Below, in pieces: positions 36,002-44,624 of a DNA stretch of 64,000 bases. A model generated the notes under the pieces. The model saw only the letters and a program-made list of their open reading frames with translations. It ran no database searches and was not told where the DNA came from. Source of the stretch: Pandoraea anapnoica (GTDB lineage Bacteria > Pseudomonadota > Gammaproteobacteria > Burkholderiales > Burkholderiaceae). Made by a program: the position numbers and the translations under genes. The DNA is taken from assembly GCF_902459765.1 (NCBI RefSeq), contig NZ_CABPSP010000003.1:124001-188000 (forward strand). Reading direction: 5' to 3'. The first letter of the stretch is position 1; each line of letters opens with the position of its first letter.

Positions 36002-36772
36002 ATGGCCAAATCGTCAACATCTTCCGTACCCGTCGAGGTTGTCTCGCCGACCGGTGGGGCAGACGCGATGAAAGCGGGCGCCGAAGTCGCAGGCGAAAGC
36101 GTAAGCGCGACGTCCAATGCGGCCCCGGCGACGGCCCGTCGCCGCAGTGCCGCGTCTCGTGCGGTCAAGCCTGGGCGACACGTCACGCCCGCGCCGATTG
36201 CGCAGCAGCACCTGCTCGACGCGGCCGTCGAGTTGTTCCATACGGAAGGGGTGCGCGCCGTGGGCGTGGACGCCGTCGTCAAGCGCGCGGGCGTCAACAA
36301 GATGAGCCTGTATCGCCAGTTCGCGTCGAAGGACGATCTGATTCTGGCGTATCTCGATCATATGCAGACAGCGAGTCTTGCGCGCATTGACGAGAGCATC
36401 GCGAAGCGCCCGGGCGAGCCGCGTGCGCAGATGTTGCAGATCTTCGTGGATCTGGCCCAGCGGGCGAGCCGTCCCGGCTATCGCGGGTGCCCGTTCGTCA
36501 ACGTGGCGGCGGAATTCCCCGATCCGGACCACGCGGCGCGTCATTCGGTGGTGAACTACAAGGCGGAAGTGGTGAGGCGTTTCACCGCGCTGGTGACGGC
36601 CGCCGGTCTTGCGGAGCCGGCACCGCTGGTCGACGCGCTGTCGCTGATTCTCGAAGGCGCGTATGCCGCGAGCCAGACCTTTGGGCCGGGCTCTGCCCCG
36701 CTGCGTATCCTGCCGACGGTGGCGCGTCAGATTATCGATGCGGGCATGGCAGGGGCACTGACCGCTGCGTAA
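36002..36772 (+). CDS. TetR/AcrR-family transcriptional regulator
   Basis: A 256-residue repressor-type protein. The helix-turn-helix lies at about residues 65-110 (LLDAAVELFHTEGVRAVGVD then VVKRAGVNKMSLYRQFASKD), followed by a ligand-binding domain of the TetR_C type with RPGYRGCPFVNVAAEFPDP. The first 60 residues are a Ser/Ala-rich extension; a GGAG site nine bases before the ATG at 36002 supports this start, but an internal ATG (MKAGAEV) is possible. It is divergent from the MFS gene it probably controls. Confidence 0.9.
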   Translation: MAKSSTSSVPVEVVSPTGGADAMKAGAEVAGESVSATSNAAPATARRRSAASRAVKPGRHVTPAPIAQQHLLDAAVELFHTEGVRAVGVDAVVKRAGVNKMSLYRQFASKDDLILAYLDHMQTASLARIDESIAKRPGEPRAQMLQIFVDLAQRASRPGYRGCPFVNVAAEFPDPDHAARHSVVNYKAEVVRRFTALVTAAGLAEPAPLVDALSLILEGAYAASQTFGPGSAPLRILPTVARQIIDAGMAGALTAA

Positions 36773-36796
36773 CCACGCTGGCTAATGTCGATGGAA

Positions 36797-36830
36797 ACGA
36801 CGGCGGTCGCCGACGCGCGCCGGCCGTCGT
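36797..36830. terminator. GC-rich hairpin between convergent TetR and chemoreceptor genes
   Basis: ACGACGGC (36797-36804) pairs with GCCGTCGT (36823-36830), with further partial pairing inside. No T-run follows on either strand, so terminator function is uncertain. Confidence 0.4.
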
Positions 36831-36846
36831 CACAATGCCGGAGACC

Positions 36847-38469
36847 TCAGGCCGCCAGCCGTTGCATCGCGACCGCAGCGGTGCCGCGTGTCATCGGCGC
36901 GTTCACCTCATCTGACGTCGCTGCACCATTCATGCGGAAGGCGGCCACCGCCTGATCGAGCGCACGCGCCTGATCTTCCATGGACGCCGCTGCTGCGGCC
37001 GCCTGCTCCACGAGCGCAGCGTTCTGCTGCGTGACTTCATCCATCTGCGTCACCGCACGGCCGACTTGCTCGATGCCGTGACTCTGTTCTTCCGACGCCG
37101 CTGAGATCTCTCCCATGATGTCGGTGACACGTCGCACCGCCTGCACGACGTCGTGCATCGTCTGGCCCGCCTGCGCCACGAGCACCGAGCCGTCCTGCAC
37201 GCGGCCGTTCGACGACTCGATCAGTTCCTTGATTTCCTTGGCTGCGGCGGCGCTGCGCTGGGCCAGCGTGCGCACTTCCCCGGCCACGACGGCGAAGCCA
37301 CGTCCCTGCTCGCCAGCGCGCGCCGCTTCCACCGCTGCGTTCAGCGCGAGAATGTTCGTCTGGAAGGCAATGCCGTCGATCACACTGATGATGTCGACCA
37401 CCTTGCCCGAGCTTTGCGAGATGCCTTCCATCGTAGCCACCACCTGATCCACGACGTGTCCGCCGCGCACCGCGATGGCGGACGCGTTTTCCGCGAGCTG
37501 ACTCGCCTGGCGCGCGTTGTCAGCGTTCTGGCGCACGGTCGACGTCAGTTGCTCCATCGACGATGCCGTTTCCTCCAGCGCGGCCGCCTGCTGTTCGGTG
37601 CGCGCCGACAGGTCGGTGTTGCCTTCGGCGATCTCGCGCGCGGCAAGCGTGATGGCGCTGGTGCCGCCGCGAATGCGTCCGATCATCTGTTGAAGATTGC
37701 CCTGCATGCGTTGCATCGCATGGAGCAGGCTGGCGCCGTCGCCCTGACGCAGACGGACTTGCGTGAGCAGATCGCCGTCGGCAATGCGCGTGGCGATATC
37801 CGCCGCGTACTCCGGCTCGCCGCCAAGACTCTGCTGGACGTTACGGATAATGAGCAGCATGACGCCCGACACCGCCAGTCCGATGACGGCGAGCATGGCC
37901 CCCCAGCGCAGCAGCGCGCCGATGAAGGCGGCATTGATGTCGTCTACGTAGACGCCGGTCGTCAGATACCAGTCCCAGGGCTGGTACACGCCCACGCGGC
38001 TGATCTTTTCGACGGGCTTGTCCGAGCCGGGCTTGGGCCAGAGATACGAGACGAACGGGTCGTTGGTGCGTGCGGCAGCAACGATATCCGAAAACATGAG
38101 CTTGCCCGACGGATCGCGGAACTGGCTCATGTCCTTGCCTTCGAGCTTCGGATTGACCGAGTTGAGCACGATCACGCGCTGCGAGTTCAAGATACCGAAA
38201 TAGTTTTCGCCGTCGTAGCGGATCGCGCCGATTTGCTCGCGGGCCGCCTTTTGCGCGTCCGCCACGCTCATTTCGCCGTGCTCGGCCCGTGCGGCGTAGT
38301 GCTTGGCCAGACTCAGACCGGCATCGACCACATGGGTCAGGCCCGCCCGGCGCTCGGCCAGCATGGTGTCGCGCTGCGCCCATGCGCCCCAGATCGCCAT
38401 CGCCAGCAGGCTGACCCACATCAACGCGACGGCAGACCACAACTTCGCTTTCAGACTCAATCGCTGCAT
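36847..38469 (-). CDS. Methyl-accepting chemotaxis protein
   Basis: A 540-residue chemoreceptor: N-terminal membrane helix, a periplasmic single-Cache sensor (about residues 35-185, with [20 protein letters not shown] and [15 protein letters not shown]), second membrane helix, HAMP, and a signalling domain with the hairpin tip [21 protein letters not shown]. No C-terminal NWETF-type pentapeptide is present. Cache domains of this type often bind small carboxylates. The ATG at 38469 places the first helix directly after a short basic N-terminus ([11 protein letters not shown]). Confidence 0.94.
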   Translation of the reverse strand: MQRLSLKAKLWSAVALMWVSLLAMAIWGAWAQRDTMLAERRAGLTHVVDAGLSLAKHYAARAEHGEMSVADAQKAAREQIGAIRYDGENYFGILNSQRVIVLNSVNPKLEGKDMSQFRDPSGKLMFSDIVAAARTNDPFVSYLWPKPGSDKPVEKISRVGVYQPWDWYLTTGVYVDDINAAFIGALLRWGAMLAVIGLAVSGVMLLIIRNVQQSLGGEPEYAADIATRIADGDLLTQVRLRQGDGASLLHAMQRMQGNLQQMIGRIRGGTSAITLAAREIAEGNTDLSARTEQQAAALEETASSMEQLTSTVRQNADNARQASQLAENASAIAVRGGHVVDQVVATMEGISQSSGKVVDIISVIDGIAFQTNILALNAAVEAARAGEQGRGFAVVAGEVRTLAQRSAAAAKEIKELIESSNGRVQDGSVLVAQAGQTMHDVVQAVRRVTDIMGEISAASEEQSHGIEQVGRAVTQMDEVTQQNAALVEQAAAAAASMEDQARALDQAVAAFRMNGAATSDEVNAPMTRGTAAVAMQRLAA

Positions 38470-38699
38470 TACTTCGTCATCCCCACTGATTCCGCTTTGG
38501 TGTTGCACACGCGGTGGCCGTACGTGATGGGGTTTCCCCATCCGTGCAGTCCGACTATCGATATTTTTGATCGGTTGTCGGCACCCTCGGAAAAAGGTGC
38601 GGACCGAACGTGTGCTAACGGCAGTCCCGGGGAGGACTTGAGCTTTGCGAGGGCGCGCAAAGACTTGCGAACCCTTGCGGCGGGCGGCGATTGACCGTG

Positions 38700-39290
38700 T
38701 TAGCCGTGAATTACGACCATCAGGCCACGCGCGACCGACTTGCCGACGTTACGAATCGCGTGGGCGCGATCTGCGGGGTAACGGGCCGTCTCGCCCGGTT
38801 TGGCGCGGCGCGCGACGTGTTCGACTTCGATGTCGACCTGCCCGTCGAACACGGTGAAGTGCTCGCGCGTGCCCGGATCGTGCGGCTCGGAGACGAGTGC
38901 CGCGCCGGGTTGCAGCGTCAGTTCATACCACTCGAATTTGCCCGCCAGCTCCATCGGTCCGAGGATTTTCAGCTGATAGGCCTGTTCGGCACCCGCGAGC
39001 GTCGGCGTCTCATGTTTGCCGAAGATGCGCACCGGTTCCGGGTCGCCGGACGGCGCGCCCAGCAACTGGTCGAGACGCACGCCCAGCGCGTTGGCGAGCC
39101 GCCAAGCCACGGCGATGGTCGGGTTGGCCTTGTCGCGTTCGATCTGGGAGAGCATCGACTTGGAGACGCCGGACGCGCGCGAGAGCGTCTCCAGCGTCAT
39201 GCCACGGTCCTTGCGCAGTTGCTGAATCATGTCGCCGACGGGCGGCGGGGCGATCGGAGGCGCCGCAGAGACTGCGGGAGTACTTGCCAT
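38700..39290 (-). CDS. XRE-family regulator with cupin domain
   Basis: A 196-residue regulator with an N-terminal helix-turn-helix (residues 20-75: [20 protein letters not shown] then [15 protein letters not shown]) and a C-terminal cupin (about residues 105-190) that may bind an amino acid or related metabolite. It is divergent from kbl-tdh across 145 bases that contain a perfect 16-bp palindrome, so it most likely controls threonine breakdown and itself. The first 18 residues are Ala/Pro-rich. Confidence 0.92.
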   Translation of the reverse strand: MASTPAVSAAPPIAPPPVGDMIQQLRKDRGMTLETLSRASGVSKSMLSQIERDKANPTIAVAWRLANALGVRLDQLLGAPSGDPEPVRIFGKHETPTLAGAEQAYQLKILGPMELAGKFEWYELTLQPGAALVSEPHDPGTREHFTVFDGQVDIEVEHVARRAKPGETARYPADRAHAIRNVGKSVARGLMVVIHG

Positions 39291-39313
39291 ATGAATTCCG
39301 GGATATTAGAATT

Positions 39314-39341
39314 TTTCAATATATTGAAACTAGTTCAATAT
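39314..39341. promoter_or_regulatory. Palindromic operator between XRE-cupin gene and kbl
   Basis: TTTCAATATATTGAAA (39314-39329) is a perfect 16-bp palindrome; a further half-site TTCAATAT follows at 39334-39341. Location 24 bases before the regulator start suggests autoregulation and control of kbl-tdh. Confidence 0.65.
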
Positions 39342-39435
39342 AAAGTATAGTTTCCGATAAGTTGGATGCCGTGATGGCTGCATGGTAGCAGAGCGCGTTC
39401 GCTCTGCACCGCTGAACGCATAGGAGATGCGCACG

Positions 39436-40653
39436 ATGACCGCACAAACCCCGGAAGCCCGCGAGGGCTTCTACCGTCAACTGACCGAACGACTCGAAGA
39501 CACGCGCCGGCAGGGCCTTTTCAAGCAGGAACGTGTGCTGATGTCGCGGCAGGGGCCGGAGGTCATGTGCGACGACGGGCAGACGCGTATCAACCTGTGT
39601 GCAAACAACTATCTCGGGCTCTCCGGCAGCGAATCGCTCGTCAAGGCAGGGCAGAAGGCGCTGGAAGACTTCGGCTTCGGTCTGTCGTCGGTGCGCTTCA
39701 TCTGTGGCACGCAAGGCCCGCATAAGGAACTCGAAGCCCGCATCGCCGCGTTCCTCGGCACGGAAGACGCGATCCTCTACGCCGCGGCGTTCGATGCCAA
39801 CGGCGGGGTGTTCGAACCGCTCTTCGACGAGCAGGACGCCATCATCTCCGACGCCCTGAACCACGCCTCGATCATCGACGGCGTGCGGCTTTGCAAGGCG
39901 CAGCGTCTGCGCTACGCGCACAATGACATGGACGACCTGGAGCGCCAGTTGCAGGCGGCTGCCGCGGCGCGTCACCGCATCATCGTCACGGACGGTGTGT
40001 TTTCGATGGACGGCACGATTGCGCAACTCGACCGTATCGTGACGCTGGCCGAGCAGTACGGCGCGCTCATCATGATCGACGAGTGTCATGCGTCCGGCTT
40101 CATGGGACCGACGGGACGCGGCACGCACGAGCATCACGGCGTGCTGGGCAAGATCGACATCATCACTGGCACGCTGGGCAAGGCGCTGGGCGGTGCGATG
40201 GGGGGCTTCACGGCGGGACGTCGCGAAGTGATCGAGACGCTGCGTCAACGCTCGCGCCCGTATCTCTTCTCCAACAGTCTCGCACCGGCCATCGTCGGCA
40301 CGTCGCTGGCGGTTTTCGACGAACTCGAACACTCGTCGTCGCGCCGCGAACAACTGCATGCGAACACGGCGTTTTTCCGTCAGGAAGTGGCGGCGCTGGG
40401 CTTCACGATCAAACCGGGCACGCATCCGATCGTCCCCGTGATGCTGTTCGACGCCACGCTTGCCCAGAACTTCGCGCAGCGTCTGTATGAGCTGGGCGTG
40501 ATCGCCACGGGCTTCTTCTACCCGGTGGTGCCGCAAGGTCAGGCGCGTGTGCGCGTGCAGCTTTCGGCGGCGCATACCCGCGAACATCTCACTCGTGCGC
40601 TGGCGGCGTTCGCTCAGGCCGGTAACGAGCTCGGCATTCTCAAGCAAGGTTGA
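39436..40653 (+). CDS. kbl: Glycine C-acetyltransferase (2-amino-3-ketobutyrate CoA ligase)
   Basis: Kbl splits 2-amino-3-ketobutyrate with CoA into glycine and acetyl-CoA, the second step of threonine breakdown. The 405-residue PLP enzyme (alpha-oxoamine synthase family) shows INLCANNYLGLSG near residue 55, RFICGTQGPHKELE, DECHASGFMGPTGRG and the PLP lysine loop ITGTLGKALGGAMGGF. The start is placed at the ATG 39436, nine bases after GGAG; the ATG at 39427 directly abuts that site. tdh follows two bases after the stop. Confidence 0.97.
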   Translation: MTAQTPEAREGFYRQLTERLEDTRRQGLFKQERVLMSRQGPEVMCDDGQTRINLCANNYLGLSGSESLVKAGQKALEDFGFGLSSVRFICGTQGPHKELEARIAAFLGTEDAILYAAAFDANGGVFEPLFDEQDAIISDALNHASIIDGVRLCKAQRLRYAHNDMDDLERQLQAAAAARHRIIVTDGVFSMDGTIAQLDRIVTLAEQYGALIMIDECHASGFMGPTGRGTHEHHGVLGKIDIITGTLGKALGGAMGGFTAGRREVIETLRQRSRPYLFSNSLAPAIVGTSLAVFDELEHSSSRREQLHANTAFFRQEVAALGFTIKPGTHPIVPVMLFDATLAQNFAQRLYELGVIATGFFYPVVPQGQARVRVQLSAAHTREHLTRALAAFAQAGNELGILKQG

Positions 40654-40655
40654 AC

Positions 40656-41633
40656 ATGGAACGAATTCTCATCATTGGCGCCAACGGGCAGATCGGCAGC
40701 GAACTCGTCGAAGCGCTGGCTGCGCAGTACGGCAACGAGAATGTCGTTGCCACCGACATCGCCCCGGGGCCGTCGCGTCATCCCGTGCATTACGAAACGC
40801 TCGACGTACTCGACGCGGCGCGTCTGGCCGCGCTGGTCGAGCGCTTCGGCATCACCCAGATCTTCCACCTGGCCGCGCTGCTCTCGGCCACGGGCGAAAC
40901 ACGTCCGCTGCAAGCCTGGACGCTCAACATGAACGGCTTGCTCAACGTGCTCGAACTGGCGCGCGAGCATCAGAGCAAGGGGAAGAACCTGCGCGTGTTC
41001 TGGCCGTCGTCGATTGCGGCGTTCGGGCCGCACACACCGGCCGTGGAAACCCCGCAGCTCGCCATCATGGATCCGACCACGATGTATGGCATCAGCAAGC
41101 AGGCGGGCGAGCGTCTGTGCGAGTACTACTTCACGAAGTTTGGGGTGGACGTGCGCAGCCTGCGCTATCCGGGCGTGATCAGCTTCAAGACACCGCCCGG
41201 CGGCGGCACGACGGATTACGCCATCGACATCTTCCAGGCGGCCCGCCGTGGCGAGGCGTACACGTGCTTCCTGAAGGAAGACGCCACGCTGCCGATGATC
41301 CATATGCCGGATGCCGTGCGCGCCACGCTGGAGTTGATGAATGCCGATGCCGCGCGCCTGCGCGTGCGTTCGTCGTACAACGTGGCCGGGGTGAGTTTCG
41401 ACCCGAAGACGCTCGCTGCTGCGATTGCACGCCGCGTGCCGGGGTTCACGGTGAAGTACGCGCCGGACTTCCGTCAGGCGATCGCCGAGACGTGGCCGCA
41501 CACGCTCGACGACACACATGCCCGCTACGATTGGGGCTGGAAGCCTGCCTTCGATCTGGACGCTATGGTGGACGACATGCTCGCCAACGTGCCGCTCGAT
41601 TGGCACGCGCCCGCGTTGGGAAACGCGGCCTGA
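40656..41633 (+). CDS. tdh: L-threonine 3-dehydrogenase, NAD-dependent epimerase (extended SDR) type
   Basis: A 325-residue extended short-chain dehydrogenase: NAD loop ILIIGANGQIGSELVEAL, active-site Ser in FWPSSIAAFG and YGISKQAGE with Tyr and Lys. Proteins of this GalE-like group, including one from Cupriavidus necator, oxidise threonine to 2-amino-3-ketobutyrate. Its place right behind kbl (stop and start two bases apart) supports that role here rather than sugar epimerisation. The unrelated zinc-type Tdh of E. coli is not seen in this window. Confidence 0.93.
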   Translation: MERILIIGANGQIGSELVEALAAQYGNENVVATDIAPGPSRHPVHYETLDVLDAARLAALVERFGITQIFHLAALLSATGETRPLQAWTLNMNGLLNVLELAREHQSKGKNLRVFWPSSIAAFGPHTPAVETPQLAIMDPTTMYGISKQAGERLCEYYFTKFGVDVRSLRYPGVISFKTPPGGGTTDYAIDIFQAARRGEAYTCFLKEDATLPMIHMPDAVRATLELMNADAARLRVRSSYNVAGVSFDPKTLAAAIARRVPGFTVKYAPDFRQAIAETWPHTLDDTHARYDWGWKPAFDLDAMVDDMLANVPLDWHAPALGNAA

Positions 41634-41699
41634 ACGAGTGAAGGGCTGACGGGACGGGCGTCCGAGAAACGGCGGCGCCCGACCGTGACGCTGCGACGC

Positions 41700-41843
41700 T
41701 TACTTCGGGTGATGCACCGCGTAGTAAGCGAGCGCGGCGAGCACTGCACAGGTCACGGCGAACACGCGACGGCGCCAGCGGTAGGCGGGGGTGAGGCTGA
41801 TGGCGCGTGCGCGGCCTTCTTCTTTGGAATGGTAGTAGCTCAT
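41700..41843 (-). CDS. Small single-span membrane protein (47 residues)
   Basis: ATG at 41843 follows AGAAGG by seven bases on the minus strand and opens a 47-codon frame. The peptide begins MSYYHSKEEGRARAIS, has a basic RWRRR stretch and then one hydrophobic helix (VFAVTCAVLAALAYYAV), ending VHHPK. A strong ribosome site, positive residues before the helix and a clean stop before tdh all argue for a real small membrane protein. I recognise no family. It is convergent with kbl-tdh. Confidence 0.62.
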   Translation of the reverse strand: MSYYHSKEEGRARAISLTPAYRWRRRVFAVTCAVLAALAYYAVHHPK

Positions 41844-42309
41844 ATTGCACCTTCTCGTATCTGGTACACGGTCTTCGCCGCAAAGAGAACCTGCTCCAGC
41901 CTTTGTCTATGCGCCCCCCGGCACACGACACGCAGGTTCTGAGTCGATTATGCGACCGCACAAAAACGACCGCTAATCAGTATCTATACCGATAGGTGTC
42001 GCCTTTTTGACACGGTCTCCCGTCGGCCGATTCGTTTCGACGAGGACCTCGAAAGCGGCCGACCGGGCCGGTTTCGTCCCTTTCCCTGCCTTGATCGTCA
42101 ATCGCCACGGCCTGCTGACCGGTGTTCCCCCTGCCGGTGCCGAGGCATTGGCTCGACGAACGTACCTCTCGAAAATCGAGGTACGCAAAGAATCCACATT
42201 TCCCCGCTTGCGCCCCGCGAGACGCGCTGAAACAATGCCTGAAAACGGTGGCCACGCCGATGGCCACTTCCAACTCGTCGTTGCGATCACGCCTGGGGAG
42301 GGTCGTGCC
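41844..42309. other. Intergenic region upstream of the outer-membrane protein gene
   Basis: About 466 bases. The left end carries the leader of the 47-codon gene, the right end the ribosome site of the barrel gene. Open frames through it are not protein-like. A weak dyad GTGTC/GACAC lies near 41995-42015. Nothing else is clear. Confidence 0.45.
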
Positions 42310-43203
42310 ATGACGTCGAACACGCACCGCACCATCGTTTGCGGTCCTGGCGGTACTGTCTTCGGACGCACCGCATTAGTCGTTGCCACTGCTGGCCTGG
42401 TCAGTCTTTTCGCGGCTAACGTCCATGCGCAGGAAGCCATGCTGCGCGCCAACAATCAGGTTTGGTTCGGTGTCGGTGCCCAGAGCCTGAACTACTGGGA
42501 AACCATCGCCCCCGGGAAGAGCGACTCAGAGAGCGGCACGACCGCAGCCTTTGCGTTGACGGCGTCCACGCAAAGGCAGCTGTTCGGCATCTCCAATCTG
42601 TACTTCAGCGCTCAGGTACGGGTGGCGCACGGCAACGTGAACTACGGCGGCTATTTACAGGACGTCGCCGGTCGCGTGATCCAGTCGAATTACGGGATGA
42701 CCACGCGCTCGACGGCCACGGATGTCACCCTCAAAGCCGGTAAGGCCATTCCGTTCCATCTCGGGACGTGGAATGCGCAGGTGATTCCGTACGTCAGCTA
42801 CAGCTATCGCGACTGGATTCGCGACAGCAGCCGCGATCCTTACGGTTTCTACGAGCGCTACCGTCATCACGTAGGCGGCGGCGGCCTCATGGGGCAACTG
42901 GAGCTGACGTCGAAGCTCGTGGCGACGGCCGACATTCGCGCCGGTGCGATGGTCGGCTCGTCGATGACACTCGCGGGTTCGCAGAACACTTTCAATCTCG
43001 GCAACAAGCCGGTTGTGGTGGCGGGCTTCGGGCTGGATTACGCGGTGGCACGTAACTTTCACGTGAATGCGACCTACGAGTGGTCGCGCTTCCAGTACGG
43101 ACGTTCCAGCGTCACGCAAGTCAGCCCCGGCGTGAATGCTTACGAGCCCGACTCGAAGACGATCAACCAGACGTGGATGATTGGCGCAGGCTACGCCTTC
43201 TGA
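42310..43203 (+). CDS. Predicted outer-membrane beta-barrel protein
   Basis: A 297-residue exported protein. A signal peptide with hydrophobic core (GRTALVVATAGLVSLFAANV) ends AHAQEA-like at about residue 40. The mature part alternates polar and hydrophobic residues with many Tyr/Trp/Phe at strand ends and finishes WMIGAGYAF, the C-terminal Phe signature of Omp85-assembled barrels. I do not recognise the family or ligand. The ATG at 42310 follows GGGAGG at a good distance; a longer upstream reading would bury the signal peptide. Confidence 0.78.
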   Translation: MTSNTHRTIVCGPGGTVFGRTALVVATAGLVSLFAANVHAQEAMLRANNQVWFGVGAQSLNYWETIAPGKSDSESGTTAAFALTASTQRQLFGISNLYFSAQVRVAHGNVNYGGYLQDVAGRVIQSNYGMTTRSTATDVTLKAGKAIPFHLGTWNAQVIPYVSYSYRDWIRDSSRDPYGFYERYRHHVGGGGLMGQLELTSKLVATADIRAGAMVGSSMTLAGSQNTFNLGNKPVVVAGFGLDYAVARNFHVNATYEWSRFQYGRSSVTQVSPGVNAYEPDSKTINQTWMIGAGYAF

Positions 43204-43237
43204 AGTGCACGCGCGGTCACCAAAGCGACAGTGGAAA

Positions 43238-43283
43238 CAACAACGCCGCGCGGTCCGAGGGACTCGCGCGGCGTTGTGTTTTC
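43238..43283. terminator. Strong bidirectional intrinsic terminator
   Basis: ACAACGCCGCGCG (43240-43252) pairs with CGCGCGGCGTTGT (43265-43277), and the loop itself can pair GTCC with GGAC. On the plus strand GTTTTC follows. It separates the barrel gene from the convergent ABC ATPase gene. Confidence 0.85.
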
Positions 43284-43297
43284 TGGGGTAGCGGTAC

Positions 43298-44614
43298 TCA
43301 GGTCGCGCCTTCCACGTCCTCAAGACTGAACGTTTCCGTGTGGTCGTTGTACGAGAAGATCTCGGCGTAACGGCCCCAGTTGATCGCGGTGTCGAGCGTT
43401 TCCTGTGCGAGATCGTCCGACATCGAGTCTTCCAGCTCCTGCTCGAAACGCACGCGCGGTGCGCGCTGTCCGCGACGCTCCTGCAACACCGCACGAATCT
43501 TTGCGGCGAGTGGCACGTGGCGCAGCAGGTGCTCGGCGAACAGCACCTTACGCTCCTGCGTGCTGACGTCCACGAATCGCTTGCCTGCCGCCGTCAGCAG
43601 AATGTCACCTTCCTTGAGTTCGGCGAAGCCCAACTGATCGAGAATTTCGGCGACGGGGAAGAGGTCGTCGACCTCCAGCAGCAGCGTCTGCGCAATATCG
43701 GGCAAGTCGGCGCGTCCGTTGTACGGCGGCACCGCCAGCGCTTCGAGCAGACCGGCCATCAGGTTGGTCGACACTTCGTGCAGCGGGCTGGACAGTTCCA
43801 GCGGCATCTTCTGCGTGGTGTGGGCGTTACGACGCGAGGTCATTAGCGCGTAGATGTCGTCCACCATCTTGCGGAAGGCGGGATCGAGGCGGTTGCGGCG
43901 GTGCGGGAACGGCACCTTGATCTCGGCGACCACGCGGCCCGGATTCGACGACAGCACCAGAATGCGGTCGCACATGAACACGGCTTCCTCGATGTTGTGC
44001 GTGACGATCAGGATCGACTTGATCGGCAACTGACGCTGGCTCCATAAATCGAGCAGATCGGTACGCAGCGTTTCTGCCGTCAGCACGTCGAGTGCCGAGA
44101 ATGGCTCGTCCATGAGCAGGAGCGTGGGGTTGACCACCAGCGCCCGGGCGAAGCCCACGCGCTGACGCATGCCGCCGGAGAGTTCACGCGGATAGGCGTT
44201 CTCGAAGCCGTCCAGACCGATCAGGTCGATGGCCGCCAGTGCGCGCTTGCGGCGCTCCTTCGGCTCGACGCCGAGCGCTTCCAGTCCGGCTTCCACGTTT
44301 TGCAGCACGGTGAGCCACGGGAACAGCGCGAAGGTCTGGAACACCATCGCCACGCCTTCAGGCGGGCCTTCGAGCGGCTCGCCCATGTAGCGGATGTCGC
44401 CCGAGCTCGGCTGAATCAGACCGGCGATGATGCGCAGCAGCGTCGATTTGCCCGAGCCTGAGCGGCCCAGCAGGCCGACGATCTCGCCTTCATGCAGTTG
44501 CAGGTTCACGCCGTCGAGGACCTGACGCTCGTCGCTGCCCTTGCGGAAGCCGCGACTGACGTTGGCGAGCGAGAAGATCTCTTTTCCGGTCATCGTTTGA
44601 GTATCGTTCGGCAT
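43298..44614 (-). CDS. Nitrate/sulfonate/taurine-type ABC ATPase with AAA-associated C-terminal domain
   Basis: A 438-residue ABC ATPase. The first 260 residues are a NitT/TauT ATPase: Walker A LLGRSGSGKSTLLRIIAG, signature ELSGGMRQRVGFARAL, Walker B LLLMDEPFSALDVL, switch His in IVTHNIEEAVFM. The last 150 residues form an ABC AAA-associated domain (SSPLHEVSTNLMAGLLEALA through the acidic end), whose role is unknown. The ATG at 44614 has GAAGGGA five bases before it and is preferred to the GTG just upstream. The fused permease gene ends 10 bases before it. Confidence 0.92.
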   Translation of the reverse strand: MPNDTQTMTGKEIFSLANVSRGFRKGSDERQVLDGVNLQLHEGEIVGLLGRSGSGKSTLLRIIAGLIQPSSGDIRYMGEPLEGPPEGVAMVFQTFALFPWLTVLQNVEAGLEALGVEPKERRKRALAAIDLIGLDGFENAYPRELSGGMRQRVGFARALVVNPTLLLMDEPFSALDVLTAETLRTDLLDLWSQRQLPIKSILIVTHNIEEAVFMCDRILVLSSNPGRVVAEIKVPFPHRRNRLDPAFRKMVDDIYALMTSRRNAHTTQKMPLELSSPLHEVSTNLMAGLLEALAVPPYNGRADLPDIAQTLLLEVDDLFPVAEILDQLGFAELKEGDILLTAAGKRFVDVSTQERKVLFAEHLLRHVPLAAKIRAVLQERRGQRAPRVRFEQELEDSMSDDLAQETLDTAINWGRYAEIFSYNDHTETFSLEDVEGAT

Positions 44615-44624
44615 CACGGTCCCT

